Positions 21,794 through 34,689 of a stretch of 64,000 bases of DNA are shown one piece after another. How positions within the stretch are numbered: position 1 is the first letter of the stretch; the number at the start of each line of letters is the position of its first letter. Position numbers and translations under genes: made by a program. The DNA is from Branchiostoma floridae. Lineage: Eukaryota; Chordata; Leptocardii; Amphioxiformes; Branchiostomatidae. The notes below the pieces were generated by a model. It was not told the origin of the DNA. It ran no database searches and saw nothing but the letters and a program-made list of their open reading frames with translations. The stretch covers positions 5,291,069 through 5,355,068 of the forward strand of contig NC_049996.1 of assembly GCF_000003815.2 (NCBI RefSeq), read 5' to 3'.

Positions 21794-23122
21794 TACCTTT
21801 GCCAGAATGGCTAAGATTATGTTTTGGGCGTGTTTGTGTGTGTGTCTGTGTGTCAACAGCATAACTCAAGAAACCTTAGATGGATCCTGATGATATTTGG
21901 TAGATGGGTAGGGGTCGGGAAAATGAAGGTCAAGTTCGATAATGGGCCCCCTAGTGGCTTCCTAAGGTACTGCAGCAAAAACTCAATTTTTCATATCTCG
22001 TGTTCTGGACATGCCGTGGTCATGATTTTTGAGTTTTAGATAGCCTTTGAGGCAGAGAGTAAGTGTTTTGAGTTTTGGCCCCCTAGCGGAACTTTTTTGG
22101 AACTGCAGGCGCCGGTTTCTTTGGACAAGAATAACTCTACAACGTGTTGACGAATCGTCGTGATTTTTGGTATGTAGATAGAATTAGTGATGACTTACAT
22201 AAGGGTATACTTATTATGCAATCAACAACTAATTTGCATGATTAATAAGGAAAATTCATAAATCCACTGTATTCCATGATAAGACTTTCAAACTTGTCAC
22301 AAATGTAGCTGGGAAGGAGAGAAATGTCGATAGATATCAATTATGCAAATGATGACCTCATTTGCATAATTAATGAGAAAATATGAACATGTCGACGGAT
22401 CATCATGTTTTTTGGTATGTAGGTAGCATAAGTGAAGACTTACAAGAGATACCAATTTTGCAAATCAACAGCTAATTTGCATAATAAATGAGGATATTTT
22501 ATAAACTCTCCATTCCATAATAGGACTTTATAACTTGTCACATATGTAGCTGAGAAAGAGAGAAATGTCAATACATATTTATCATGCAAATAATGATCTC
22601 ATTTGCATAATTAATGAGAAAATATGGACGTGTTGACGGATTGTCATGAATTTTGGCATGATGATAGCTTAAGTGAAGACTTAAGGAGTCAATGAACAAT
22701 AAACAATAAAAAATAAACTTATATGTGATACTCATTATGCAAATTAACAGCTACTTTGCATAATTGATTAGGAAATTCACTGCATTCTATTAAAGTTCTT
22801 TCATCAAAGTTGTCACATATGTAACTGAGAAAGAGAGTAAGAGGTTTATTCAAAGACTTTGAAAGAGAATAAGTCAAAAATGGATCAAAGTATCATCCTG
22901 ATTTTTGGTATGCTGATAGCATAAGTCATGTTTGATACAATTTGATATCAATTAATTGTAACTTGGGATCTAATTTGCATAATCAATGCCGAAATTTTAT
23001 AAACCAACTCCAAGCATATAATTATTTAAAAAAATGAAATTAGTAACGCATTTGTCTACAGACATCATTCTACATAACAAACCTGGTTTATTTGGCAAAG
23101 GTATGTGTTCGTGGAACTCTAG
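21794..23122 (-). repeat. octamer-rich interspersed repeat, copy 1
   Basis: Bounded by TACCTTTGCCAGAATGGCTA on one side and GGCAAAGGTATGTGTTCGTG on the other. The interior has repeated units of about 190 bp, each with inverted ATGCAAAT/ATTTGCAT pairs and a cgtcatgattttt-like phrase. The same element in the opposite orientation occupies 27880-29069 and 42173-45580. Confidence 0.8.
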
Positions 23123-23623
23123 TTGGGTTTTGTTTTTAGGCGATAAAAGATGACCGTGGTCGGTCATATTAATTTTTTCATTAATTTTTTCACGGACTGA
23201 CCCCGCCTATGTATCTGTTGATGATATTTAACAGATTTGGGGCTAATATCCAAATCATACTGCGGATATTAGCACAATATGAGTTTAAGTGTTCATTCAC
23301 TAGAAACAGAAAACGGCAGATACAAAAAAAACGAGAGAACATGTAAATAATGTTTAGGGAAAGCAGTGGAAGATGAAGTACAATTTACTTGTCAATGTCC
23401 GCAATACAATTCCGGAAGAAGACAACTTGATACTCGTATAAGAAAATGCAATTTCCCAACTTTTCCATACCTTACCCATTAACAAAACTCCACCCAAAAC
23501 GCCACCCAACTCCTTTATCTATTCAAATGTTTGACGATTTATCCTCCATTGCATACGGAATAGAAAACAAACCCATCAAATAGCTCATTAGTAGAAGTAG
23601 ATTGTATAGAACAGATTACTTAC

Positions 23624-23716
23624 TGTGTAAACAACCATACGATCGGCAGTCGTGGATCCGGCAGAACTGTTCACATGATGAACAGGGGTGCGGGTACTGT
23701 TTGCTGCTCGTGTCTG
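23624..23716 (-). CDS. candidate middle exon of the NHL gene
   Basis: A 93-nt segment between a good acceptor (CATTTACAG, possibly a tandem CAG/CAG) and a strong donor (GTAAGTAATC). Two frames are open. In phase 0, continuous with the transmembrane exon, it reads QTRAANSTRTPVHHVNSS. In phase 1, continuous with the NHL exon, it reads DTSSKQYPHPCSSCEQFC, cysteine-rich. The two constraints conflict, so either another exon is missing or one assignment is wrong. Confidence 0.4.
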
Positions 23717-23920
23717 CTGTAAATGGGCGAGAATTTCACATTTAAAGAGTTGACAATCTATTTCTCCATTATTGCTGATAAAATTGTCGCCCCGTCTTTG
23801 AGTCTACCAATCGATCACCTTTAAAGACCACCACATTCAAGAAGAGTAGAGTTCCGTCCCGGTGTGAGTGGTCCATGTCCTCATATTAGCAACTGTGGTA
23901 CATGGTAATTTTGAGTTTAC

Positions 23921-24028
23921 CGGTGCACACCCAAGTTCTTCCGTCACCGGGTCCGTGGTAGTGCGCGACAAAAAAGTGACGAAAGGCTTCCGAGGGTCTA
24001 TGTTTGAGTTGAGATTTCTCATTATTTC
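23921..24028 (-). CDS. candidate exon of the NHL gene
   Basis: A 108-nt segment after acceptor ATTTCACAG, ending at GCACCG before GTAAACTC. In phase 0 it reads EIMRNLNSNIDPRKPFVTF and on to LGCAP, joining in frame to the transmembrane exon. No domain was recognised; support is splice signals and phase only. Confidence 0.3.
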
Positions 24029-25091
24029 CTGTGAAATGACATTAAACGGTTACATGGCTGAAAAGCGTAGGAAATGGTGTGTTTTGTGTGCAAATTGTGT
24101 TTTGGTCCGCGCCTTACTTCCGGTAAATTTCTACTCCTGAATGTAAACAGGCCGGTGACCTAGATTGACCTCTGAAGCGCTGTGTTAAGCCAAGTTGCAT
24201 TGCCGCGCGTCTTGGATGATTAAAAAAAAATGAAGTACTAGAATTTTCTTCATAATTGGCCGAATTACTCTTTAGACTTTCCTCTTTCTGGCAGTATCAG
24301 TCGTGCTTGCCGGAAAAATCTAGAGAGGGGTCTTCGAACGGACTCCAAAATGTTTTGTTCAATAATAACTCATTTTTAATTTTTTTCAGTGATCATTTTA
24401 CATACATTGCTTCGTTACTATAAGAGACATTTTTGACACCTTGAGATGTTGCAAATTCCAGCTCATTATAAGAAATTTTGCAAAAGATCAGAAAGGCCAT
24501 TTTTTGCACTAACCCTATTCTAGAACATTTTTGACAAAACTTGCCAATTTCAATTTGAATAAGGTTTTCTTGGTAAATTATTATCATACTGAAATGAAAT
24601 GCTTGTTTTATAAACTACACATATTACTGAGGTCAGACTTTCCATTATGATTTTCACAGTATCGTACCAATTTCCGTAAAAACTGAGAAAAGGATATACC
24701 AGGTATTGATTTTTTTGACTGACAAAGGCACGGAAGAAATATTTTCTTAGGTGGAAAATGTTCAAATGGCACTTCAAAATTTTCGCCTGGGTACGAATGG
24801 ACATCCCGGGTCTTGGTTAACCCCAAATAACCCCGCAAGGAGCAACGCAGAGGAGGGGGGCACTCAACGGTGGGAGCATGCGTACTTACAAGCGTCAAAA
24901 GCTATTCAGTAGTCTTTACCCTCTAAGAATACAAAGTGCAACTCACTATACGCTAAGGAAATTAGCGAATCGGGTAGGGACTGCACGTGGTTTCTAAATA
25001 TTATATTGCAATACAAACCCCGCAACAAGCAATTCAACAACAACTTCAGTAATGTAAAATAATAGTTAACAATAGTACGCGGAAATAATAC

Positions 25092-25198
25092 CTTTGATGT
25101 GCCTGTGTGCAACAACACTCCAACTAAGATACCCAGGGATATCAGCACCAGAATAGCGGTTATCATCCCAGCAACCCACGGTAGGCGACATCTCCATC
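25092..25198 (-). CDS. transmembrane exon of the NHL gene
   Basis: A 107-nt exon between acceptor TGTGTATTTAG and donor GTATTATTTC. It reads WRCRLPWVAG followed by MITAILVLISLGILVGVLL, a clear single membrane helix preceded by basic residues. It starts at the second codon base, matching an upstream exon ending in phase 1, and ends in phase 0. In amphioxus proteins of this class a helix separates an acidic cytoplasmic tail from an extracellular NHL part, so type II topology is inferred. Confidence 0.7.
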
Positions 25199-25861
25199 CT
25201 AAATACACAAAATAACAAGACATCTAAATTCCTGAAGAGATCAAAATGAATACTTTAGGCAGAATTATTTAATTGTATGGATGGCATTGGCAGATTGGGA
25301 AACAAATTCGACCATGCTGCAACATTGGCAAATTGGCAAATATATGGCAAATATGGAAAAAAGGAAAGAAGATTATTTATTTTTCTCAGCGCTAATATTA
25401 ATCTTGAGTGCTCAAAAGGACGTATAATGAAATGAATGAACAAGACCCATGAAAATGCTAATAGATAGAACTTAGTTTCAGTATCATTAGATACTCAAAT
25501 ATACAGGTAATTTTTAATGAAAATACAGGAATGTTCAGCTTCATACTATATTTCGAGGAAATTTTTTTTTTCACAACATTTTGTTTCTGTATTCCATAAC
25601 GCTGTGGATTTTAACTCTAAAGCTGATAAAACAAATACGTAATCAATACATTGTAACTATTAGTATTTTTGCTTATATCATATAATTTCGTTCCTACATG
25701 ATAATGCAAGCTTTGACATCAAATAGATAATCATAGCTTCATAACGAAAAACATTTAGTCAGCTTGATATGAAAGCTATAGGAGGATGAAAAACAAATCA
25801 AATAAAAATGATAATTGATATTATCCTACAATCCTATCCTACAACCTTTTCCCCATATTAC

Positions 25862-26744
25862 CTGGATTCATAGTGTAATAATAACTAGTAATACCTGTAT
25901 TCGGTCCGTTTTCTGTTGTCGAATCTCTAGACGTTGCATCATCTTCATCTATCTGGTACCTTTCAGCATTTGGTTGGATGTCTTCGCCGTCGACATCAGA
26001 TTTTTTAGATGCTGTTTGCATATTCTTGTTAGCAGCAGTACCATATGTTGCTGGCATCTGGCTACCATTGCCATTATCATCATCTTCCTGATTTCTAACA
26101 GCATAGGGTTGGATGTCAGGATGGCTATCGGCATCTGGTTGGATGGAGAAACTATCACCAGTATATTGCAGGGTATCCTCAACATATGGTTTGGTGAACA
26201 AATCGTCATCAGCAGGTGGCTGAATGGAGGAATTGCCATATATAGGGTTGGAGTCCAGGATGTTTTCAGCTGATGCGTCTTGTGATAGTAATTGTGAAGC
26301 CTTCAGGTAATCAGTGTTTCCATGTTCTTTCCCATACATACGATTGAAGTCCAGGGCATTTTCAGCAGGGCATGTCATCCGACAGCACGTTGACTTGTAG
26401 CAAGGATTGGAGTCCAGGATGTTTTCAGCCGAGGCGTCTTGTGTGCACTTAAGATGGTGTTTCCATGGTGTTTCGATGGAATCAGTGTTTCCATGGTTTT
26501 CCCCATACATATGATTGGAGTCCATGGCATTTTCAGCAGAGCATGTCAACCGACAGCACTTTGACTTGTTGCAAGGGTTTTCAACACTTTGCCCGTACAT
26601 TTGATTAGCGTGGTTTTTATTGTCATTGTCGTGCTCATGTCCATCCCATCCACCAGGAATATAAAGATCGGTGCCTTCTTCAGATTCCATAGTAAAAGCC
26701 TCCTCAGTTGCCTCACCTGCATACGCACGTGCCATACCTTTCAT
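25862..26744 (-). CDS. N-terminal acidic exon of the NHL membrane protein gene
   Basis: Opens with MKG then MARAYAGEATEEAFTMESEE; the second Met (26735) has the better context. The roughly 290 residues are acidic and repetitive: two cysteine-bearing repeats (KSKCCRLTCSAENAMDSN and KSTCCRMTCPAENALDFN), three copies of DASAENILDSNP-type phrases, and tyrosine motifs NQMYG, NHMYG, NRMYG, NPIYG and IQPYAV. Two phase-1 donors are possible: CAG/GTATTACTAG (exon end 25895) and CCAG/GTAATATGG (25862). Both join in frame to the transmembrane exon. It probably forms the cytoplasmic tail; the repeated Tyr motifs could be phosphorylation sites (inference). Confidence 0.7.
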
Positions 26745-27879
26745 ACAGTATATGTCTGTGGTCTCTTGGTACGACTTGATCTACTAAATGTGATAAAAGA
26801 CAGAGGAACGATGTCAATGCATGATCAATAAACTGTCAGAACATTTTAAGATATAATACCATTTCAGAAAGGAAACAGTTTTGCCCACAAGTACTACCGA
26901 CCGAGGATCGTCCATAAAGTGTATGTTATGTAAAATCAGAACTAGTGCTCAGCCCATTGAAATAGAAAAAATTGTGATATAATAAGTTACCCGTGTGCGA
27001 AGGAACTTTATTCAGAACTGCCCCTTCTATGACCAAGAGAGAAATGAGCTCTTAAAAAGAAGCCATCTCCATATTTACAGACAGAAAACTACTCTCCCTT
27101 TAACGTCGCAAAACACACATTAAAGAAAAAGTGGGATCTTTCTTCTTCCACTGTCTCAGGAAAAGATGTCAGAAAAAGAAGTAAGACTAAAGTAGTCACT
27201 TACTATACTGTTTACTATTATTTGTCTGTCATTTTTTTGTCAGTTGCAATAAGCCTTCGGGCAAGGATTTGCAATAAACTTATTATTGTATACCAGATAA
27301 TTACTTTGGAGGTTGACAAGGCTTATTGCTCGCAACGTCATTCCGTAAGTAAAAACTTTACGTTAAACTTTGTTCTTATCTAACGGTCAAGTATTCATCC
27401 ATACTTCCATTTCCTTAAGTAGAGTCGTGCTGACGCAAGGACTAGATAGCTTGTCTAAAGAATCCAGAGGTCCTGGGCTTGAACCCGCTTACATGCAACC
27501 AATGCCGTGTCCTTGGGGAAGGCGCTTAATGAATGAAGACATTTATTGTACGTTTTTGCTTTCTAACAAGCTAAGTACAGGTCAAGGTGAATATAATACA
27601 TCTAGTGATTTCAAGTTAAGTACAAACCTACACAATTTGTATAGGGTGTAGTACGTGACTAAGACCTGAAGGTCTTTAGTATACTAGTATGCACAGGTTC
27701 AACTTCTTTAGACAGTAAGTAAATGTAGTTGCAGGTGGAGTTTAGAATATATGGTTTATCTAATTGCATGAGGAATGTAAATATTTCAGTGTTATTTAAA
27801 TATCAAAAGCATTGAAACTTATCTTGTACACATTTGAAGAAGATATTGCCCTCATCAGTGTATAGTGAACAGTTTAAAA
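26745..27879. other. upstream of the NHL gene; one SINE-like fragment
   Basis: The promoter of the NHL gene should lie at the start of this stretch, but no TATA box is obvious. At 27430-27532 there is a B-box-like ggcttgaaccc followed by tgtccttggggaaggcgctt, resembling the tail of the SINE at 48061-48585. A LINE-like 3' end (cttcgggcaaggatttgcaa, then taaa) lies near 27255. No coding exon recognised. Confidence 0.45.
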
Positions 27880-29069
27880 CTAGAGTTCCACGAACACATA
27901 CCTTCGCCAAATAAACCAGGTTAAGTATGTAGAATGATGTCTGTAGACAAATGCATTTTATTTTATAATCATATGCTTGGACTGGGTTTATAAAATTTCG
28001 GCATTGATTATGCGAATTAGATCCCAAGTTACAATCAATTGATATGAAATTATATCAAGCATTACTTAATCTATCAGCATACCAAAAATCATGATGATCC
28101 TTTGATCCATTTTTAACTTATTCTCTTTCAAAGTCTTTAAATACACGTTTTACTCTCTTACCTCTTTCTCAGTTACATATGTGAAGACTTGAAAGTACTA
28201 TAATGGAATGCATTGGATTAATGAACTTTTCCAAATCAATTATGCAAATTAGCTGTTAATTTGCATAATAAGTATCACATTATATTAGTTTTCACTTAGG
28301 CTATTTACATGCCAAAAATCATGACGATCCGTCAACACGTTCATTTTTCCTCATTAATTGTGCAAATGAGGTCATCATTTGCATGATAGATATGTATTGA
28401 CATTTCTCTCTTTCTCAGCTACATATGTGACAAGATGAAAGTCCTATCATGGAATGTAGTGGATTTATACACTTTCCTCATTAATTATGCACATTAGCTG
28501 TTGATTTGCATAATTGGTATCTATTGACATTTCTGTCCTTCCCAGCTGCATATGTGACAAGTTTAAAGTCCTATCATGGAATGCAGTGGATTTATAAATT
28601 TTCCTCATTGATTATGAAAATTAGCTGTTGATCTGCATAATTAGTATTCCATTACGTAAGTCAACACTCATTCTGTCTACATACCAAAAATCATGACGAT
28701 CTGTCAACACGTTGTAGAGTTATTCGCGTCCAAAGTTGAAAGGAAATCGGCGACAGCAGTTTCAGGCGCTAGGGGGCCCAAACTCACAGAACTTAGTCTC
28801 TGCCCCGAGGGCTATCGACCACTCAAGAATCACGACCACAGCATTTCCAGAATACGAGATATCAAAAAATTTGAGTTTCCGCTGCAGTATTTCAACAAGC
28901 CGCTAGGGGGCCCATTATCGAACTTGACCTTCGTTTTCCCGACCCCTAGCCAGCTACTAAATATCATCAGGATCCATCCAAGGCTTCTTGAGTTATGCTG
29001 TTGACACACACACAGACGCAGACATACATACACGCTAAAAACATAACCTTAGCCATTCTGGCAAAGGTA
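27880..29069 (+). repeat. octamer-rich interspersed repeat, copy 2
   Basis: Runs from ctagagttccacgaacacat to ccattctggcaaaggta, the same ends and interior units as the copies at 21794-23122 and 42173-45580. This copy is uninterrupted. Confidence 0.82.
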
Positions 29070-29269
29070 ATAAAATGACAATCGTCTTCTTGTTTTCGTT
29101 ACGATATTGACAAATTCTATGCTGGAGAGGAATGCGTTTATGTCTACATTTTTTAACATGCAGTTTGTGTGAACTGACACGGAGTTTTCTGATGGCTGTT
29201 ATATGTCGAGTGCTTGGGATACTAAGATATTTCTCCTCGTAGTAAGACGTTTTGAGTAATTTAATGCGA

Positions 29270-29605
29270 CTTTTCTCAATTTACCCAGCTGTATTAAATA
29301 GATACCTGACAAGTTGGGGTAAAAAAAGGCAGCGAAATGAAATGATTCGACTCCACCTTCCAATAACGTGCTCTAGACACAGTAAATGACACCCTTATGT
29401 CCATATGGCCATTAAAATTGTCTTGATCAAGTTCTTTGTGCCTAAATTTACATTGACCGCCTTGCTTACACGGCTTTTGAGCGCCCACTACAATATGTTT
29501 TGTGATGTCAACAGTCAGACAAAAACAATTCATTTCTATGTAGATGAAAAAGTCAGTATGTAACCGTCCAGCACCAGACAATCTGTATCTATGCTATTTA
29601 TATAT
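29270..29605. repeat. dispersed repeat, uninterrupted copy
   Basis: Its sequence (caccttccaataacgtgctc, gtcttgatcaagttctttg, gacaatctgtatctatgcta) recurs at about 31190-32445. The second copy contains a TTAA-flanked insertion that this copy lacks. Confidence 0.75.
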
Positions 29606-31176
29606 TTCAGCCATACCATAGGTATGGTGAAATAAATTGTATTCGTAATGTTTCTTCTTTCTCTTATCAAATCATCAAATCAAATCATCCCCGTCCTTCC
29701 TGGACCGAAGGACCTAAAATTTGGCACAAGGGTAGAGTAGGCCAATACCATCGGGCGTTATTTTTTCCCAACTTTTTCATATCTACTACGAAAATGTTTT
29801 ATTGAGGGGTTTTTTTTGGCAAATTTTGGACCAAAACTGTATATTTTGGCCCCCCTACCATGGTATTACTATTAAACGACCTGAAATTTAGCATAAAAAG
29901 GCACTGGATAATTTGTTACACGATCCAAATAAAATTTGGCATAAACCAATTTGAAATGTTGTTCTTTTGGCCTCCTACCGTAAACTTCCGTGACCCTATA
30001 TCCCACACCTGTGGCGACTTGGGCAAGAGTTAATTGTTTTATTGAGCCAGGCAATCAATGACGAGGAAGGGGAATGCTAATTGATATTCATAAGCGGGAC
30101 CTTCCAATCCCGTACATACAGAAACACATGCATATTACGGCCTTAAAGTGGCCATATGTCACCCTGTGCCCGGTTAAAAATTGTAATTTGCGAGGATTTG
30201 GAGTTCAGACATTTGAGCGGTAGCGGACAGTACGCGTGCATTGAACAAGTCTTTGTCGTTTAATCTATCAACATTCTGCATGGCAATATCAATCATTTTC
30301 GGCAGATTTGAATTTGGTAGGGTTAGTTGAGGCAATCGAGAAAATGTTACTTGGCGGAAAACGCGGGACAATTTGTCAGTTTGCGTTTTGTTTTAATACG
30401 TAAGTTTGACAATGGCGAGAATAAATATTTTTTTCATCAATAATTCTCTTCAGAATTATTCAACTGTAAATCTAAACAATTGGCTTACCTGTGCAATGTT
30501 TATATGAATAAAGATCAATGGGTGCTAAAATTATGTGTAACTTATTGCCCTTAGTCAAAAGATCAGCATTTTCTCTATAGTGGCCACTTGTCTATAGTTG
30601 GCACATTTCTCTCAGCGGACGGAAAAAAAACCTGTTGTATTTTTTTCTGAGCAAATGTAGGTAATTCTAGTGTTAGTGTTGTTGTTTTGTTGTTGTTGTT
30701 TTTTACGTAAACTTTGTACATTAAAATTGTAAGTAACTTTAAACTGCTAGATTTTGAGCCCAATAAAACACTCTCAGTACCAGGGTATCACTACTGACCT
30801 CCGAAAAGAAACTTTTGAACAAGGTAGAAACTCCTATCCTCCGGGTCCCGCACGCTACGAGCAGAAAATTGTAACGCTAAGACAAGATTAAGTCCGATGG
30901 CTGATTGCATAAAAAGTAAAAAAAAATTAAACAGTGGTATGCAGGAGCATATATTTAACAACGAAGGAAAATGAAATATATAGATAAAGCCAAATCACCT
31001 GGGGCATATCGGGCAAAATACGTTTTGACTTGGAATCAATTTACATTATTAGTTCCCTTTGGGGATAACTTACTGTTAAAATGTTCCATTTGTGTGCAGG
31101 GGTGACTTGGAACAGTCCAATGTTGCGTGAATATCGGTATGTCTGAAATATGCTGTATTTGCACCCAAGCAAATGT
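29606..31176. other. intergenic, no gene recognised
   Basis: AT-rich sequence with two short cctaaaatttggca-like phrases near 29710 and 29930. No supported exon. Confidence 0.45.
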
Positions 31177-31441
31177 CGGCCTTTCTAGTTTAATGCGACT
31201 TTCCTCACTTTACCCAGCTGAAATGATTCGGCTCCACCTTCCAATAATGTGCTCTAGACACAGTAGATAACACCCCATTGTCCCTATGGCCATCTAAATG
31301 GTCTTGATCAAGTTCTTTGGGCCTGAATTGACATTGACTGTCTTACCTACATGTCTATGTGCACTACTTTTGAACGCCCACTACAATACTTTTTGTGACG
31401 TCAACAGTAAGACAAAAACAATTAATTTCTATGTAGATTAA

Positions 31442-32382
31442 CCCTCATCCGACCGTATGGGGTCATTTTTGACCCCAGGCCTATATTTTTATCTGTCATA
31501 GCAACATTTTTCATCGGAGAAAAATTTTCTTCCATGAATTTGTTTGTATACATGTCTTACAACATCTACCAATTTTTCACCGAGTTTTGTCCATTATTGT
31601 ATAAGCTATACCTGAAAGTTTGTGTCTGGTTCGGTGGGGTCAAAAATGACCCCAGCCAATTATGAATCATTAATTACATCAATATCAAGACATGTCAATG
31701 AAATAACAGGCATTCCTCATCATTGCTATTACAGCAATACGTTATAGATGCTTAGATGATTAAACACCGAATATTTTGAAAGAAATTTAGTATTTTAGTG
31801 TAAAACAGAGTTTTTCGACATTCTGCATAAATTATGATAATACGCACTAATTAACTTTGCTAATGAAAATGAAAATGTTTCTAATTAATTAAGAAACAAT
31901 ATAAGGACAGAATGTGCAGAAGGAACCTATAAGAAAGATCTCTGCGGGAAAATAGACAAGAGTTATTGTATGTGTGAGTTTCGATGGCGGAATATGGTGC
32001 ATAATTAAGTAATAAATTCGTTACTTTTCACAAATATTGTATTTTTTCTTGTTAAATAGCATTATAATGCTATAAGTATTATTGCAGCATCAAAACCTTT
32101 GTTTAGAAATCTATAATTCAAAACATTGTTTAAGTAGGTTGAGTATGGTAGATTTTCAGAGCAAATGTGGTTTCTCCTCATTTTCTGCATAAATTATGAT
32201 AATGAGTAATACCTACTGACACCAAAACTTCTTAAAATATTTTTCATAGATTGGTGAAACAGTAAATACATAGAAATGACAAAATAAGCCAGCAGAAATA
32301 TGTCTATGAGCAAAACAAAATGGGGTCAAAAATGACCCCATACGGTCAGATTCGTCGTAAAAATGTAACGGTCGGATGAGGG
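31442..32382. mobile_element. piggyBac-type MITE with TTAA target duplication
   Basis: TTAA at 31438-31441 and 32383-32386 flanks ends CCCTCATCCGACCGTATGGG and CCCATACGGTCAGA with ACGGTCGGATGAGGG, inverted over 19 bp or more and starting CCC/GGG. The 941-bp interior has no long ORF and carries several ggggtcaaaaatgacccc palindromes. TTAA duplication with CCC termini is diagnostic for piggyBac-like transposition. A repeat copy without the insertion at 29270-29605 shows the pre-insertion state. Confidence 0.85.
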
Positions 32383-33130
32383 TTAAACAGTCAATATGTC
32401 ACCATCTCACACCAGACAATCTGTATCTATGCTATTTTTAATATCCAACTTCATGTTGTCTCTATAGGAGATGTTTCTGACATGTTGTTTTACCTGGATT
32501 TATGCTGTTTTGAAGACAATAGGCAATACATGTTTATCTATTATACCTGCATGATCTTCACCATTGATATACTTCGTTCACAAAATCCTTTCGCTTGTGT
32601 ATACTTACAATCCATTATATTCTGCTGAACACTCAGAATAGAATATCGTAAAAGTTTACACCAATGCATTGAAATGCATCTTTGGTATCCTAACTTAACA
32701 GAAGCTACCTCCTTCAAGATGTGAAGAACGGGTTTTATTTTCTCATGCACAGGCATATATTAGAAGGTAGCATTGATACGTATCTACAAAGGTGAAAATT
32801 GCTATAATTCATTTTGTAACAGTTATTACTTCCACTACTATGTTTGCCTGGGATTTTACCTGTTAAGAACTTGGGGTGTTTAATCCCACTGCGTTTTATC
32901 AGCTGTTTATATTTTCCTCGGGCTTCTGTGCAAGGGGTCTCCTCTGTAGGTTTCTATGCAGGGTTTTCCTTTCCAGTGATTCGGTTTACATATTGATTTT
33001 TTTTTCATTTGTATGAAGGACAAGGAGATCTAAGACTGCAAAATCAGCGTTTATGTAGACACGGGAATATCAAGATTTACAAATACAACAACCATGGTAA
33101 GGGTAAAGATTCTAATACGGCAAAAAAGGA

Positions 33131-33472
33131 GTTGCTCAAGCAACTGGATATGGTTTCGAAACGGTCAGACGTTCTTACTTACTACCTAGTAGCTTCCTTT
33201 TTTTGTGACACTGAAGAGATCTTGTTGAAAGGAGGTTAAATATTCTAGCTTTCAATTGATATGCACCTTTAAAAATTGTAATTTTTCCATATTGATAGAT
33301 AGTTAGCATAAACCTGTTATTCAACTAGATCTCTTTTACATATCAATTCACAGCTAGTATATATAAATCTTCTCCAACAAGACCTCTTCTGTGTCACGGA
33401 CGAAAACGACTGGATACTAGTTGAAACGTCTGACCGTTTCCTAAACCATATCCAATTGCTTGAGTAACTACT
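33131..33472. mobile_element. inverted-repeat element, AAGCAACTGGATATGG family
   Basis: The left arm ctcaagcaactggatatggt and aacggtcagacgtt is mirrored at the right by aacgtctgaccgtttc and accatatccaattgcttgag. Single-armed relatives lie at 7206-7330 and 56358-56560. Short ORFs inside are not meaningful. Confidence 0.8.
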
Positions 33473-33544
33473 TTTGAGTTTTGGGCGTATCTTATTACCT
33501 CGATGTCTAACCTACATCGACGAAGATTCTATTACTTGGTACTT

Positions 33545-33613
33545 ACGGTTACGTTTCTGCAAACGGTTCGTCTGAAGGATAGAGCTGACCTCAGCGGCAA
33601 AACTAGAACACAG
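33545..33613 (-). CDS. candidate small exon, unknown gene
   Basis: Minus-strand segment after CTCTCTCCCAG or CTGTGTTCTAG and before a strong donor GTAAGTACC. One open frame reads SSFAAEVSSILQTNRLQKRN, a plausible amphipathic helix. It lies downstream of the repeat gene at 39181-40635 on the same strand and could be one of its exons; no direct evidence links them. Confidence 0.3.
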
Positions 33614-34102
33614 TGCTGGGAGAGAAGAAGAAGAAGAGAATAATATTATGTCTTGCTTTGACGCACATACTTATTTACTATACATGCACACGTACGTATA
33701 AAGGTACTGATCATTGTACTCTGAAAAATAGGCACATTTTAATTGCAATAAAGCGTTACGAAAAATGTAACAGGGTTTAAGTGAATGATTTTTTGTAAGA
33801 ATTGAAGGTATATAGACAATGAAAACGGGTTATAGATAGATTTTAGATACAAGAAGAATGAGTACAGTGAAAATGGACTTGCCCAAATTCTTCGTTTCCA
33901 GACGCGGGGTTATGTTTGCGAACTAGTAGACTATACCTGCATGCATAATGCAATTTCTTTAGCATCCGTGAAAACCTTCTATTGTGTATACGTGCTGGGA
34001 AAAGTATATTGTGGGCAGATCTTTACAACGCTTTCTTCATCCGGCTGCCTTTCCTTTTTCAACACAAAATTGTATAAAACTGTCTGATGTTACACTTAAC
34101 CA

Positions 34103-34616
34103 TTAGGCCGCAACAAGTAAATTTTATGGATGACATCCACGCGCTCATTAATTTTCGCCTGATTTCAGAAAAAAAAAAGATTTTTTTTTCATCTTCGGAG
34201 ATGGTCAACGTGACAAGAAAGTATCAAAATGGGAAAAAGGTGTTGTGTGTACTGATTGTACTTGTAAAAATGACACTAGCGAGGTAGCAGTGACTGTAGT
34301 TATTGAAGTGAAGCTATAGTTGGATAGTTGTAAAAGTGGCATCACTATGGAAGTCATGAGTGCAGTTGCCAACTTGGTAAGTGATACCAGTCTAGTGCCA
34401 CGTTTACAACACTATAGTTCACTTCTTTCAGGAATGAGTGATTTGTATGTAGTCTATGCTACCATGTTTTGTCACTTAAATTATTGTAACGACGTTTATG
34501 GGTTCAATTTTTAAAATTTACCCATCTTGTATTTTTTTACCCATCTTGTTTTTTTTCGCCCTATCGCATAAGTCTGCAGGGGATGTCATCCATAGAATTT
34601 ACTTTCTGTGGGCTAA
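34103..34616. mobile_element. MITE family TTAGGCCACAGCAAGTAA, copy C
   Basis: Starts ttaggccgcaacaagtaa and atggatgacatcc, ends ggatgtcatcc and actttctgtgggctaa. The interior is in the opposite orientation to copies A and B. Confidence 0.78.
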
Positions 34617-34689
34617 GGCAGAAAAACTCAATCTCAATATTTGTCATTACAAACTTGATTTCGGCGATTGATTGTCTCAAATTGTTTTC

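Noticed and set aside
24608-24898. 96-codon minus ORF as an exon of the NHL gene
   Set aside because: It lacks splice signals in a compatible phase; composition suggests repeat-derived sequence.
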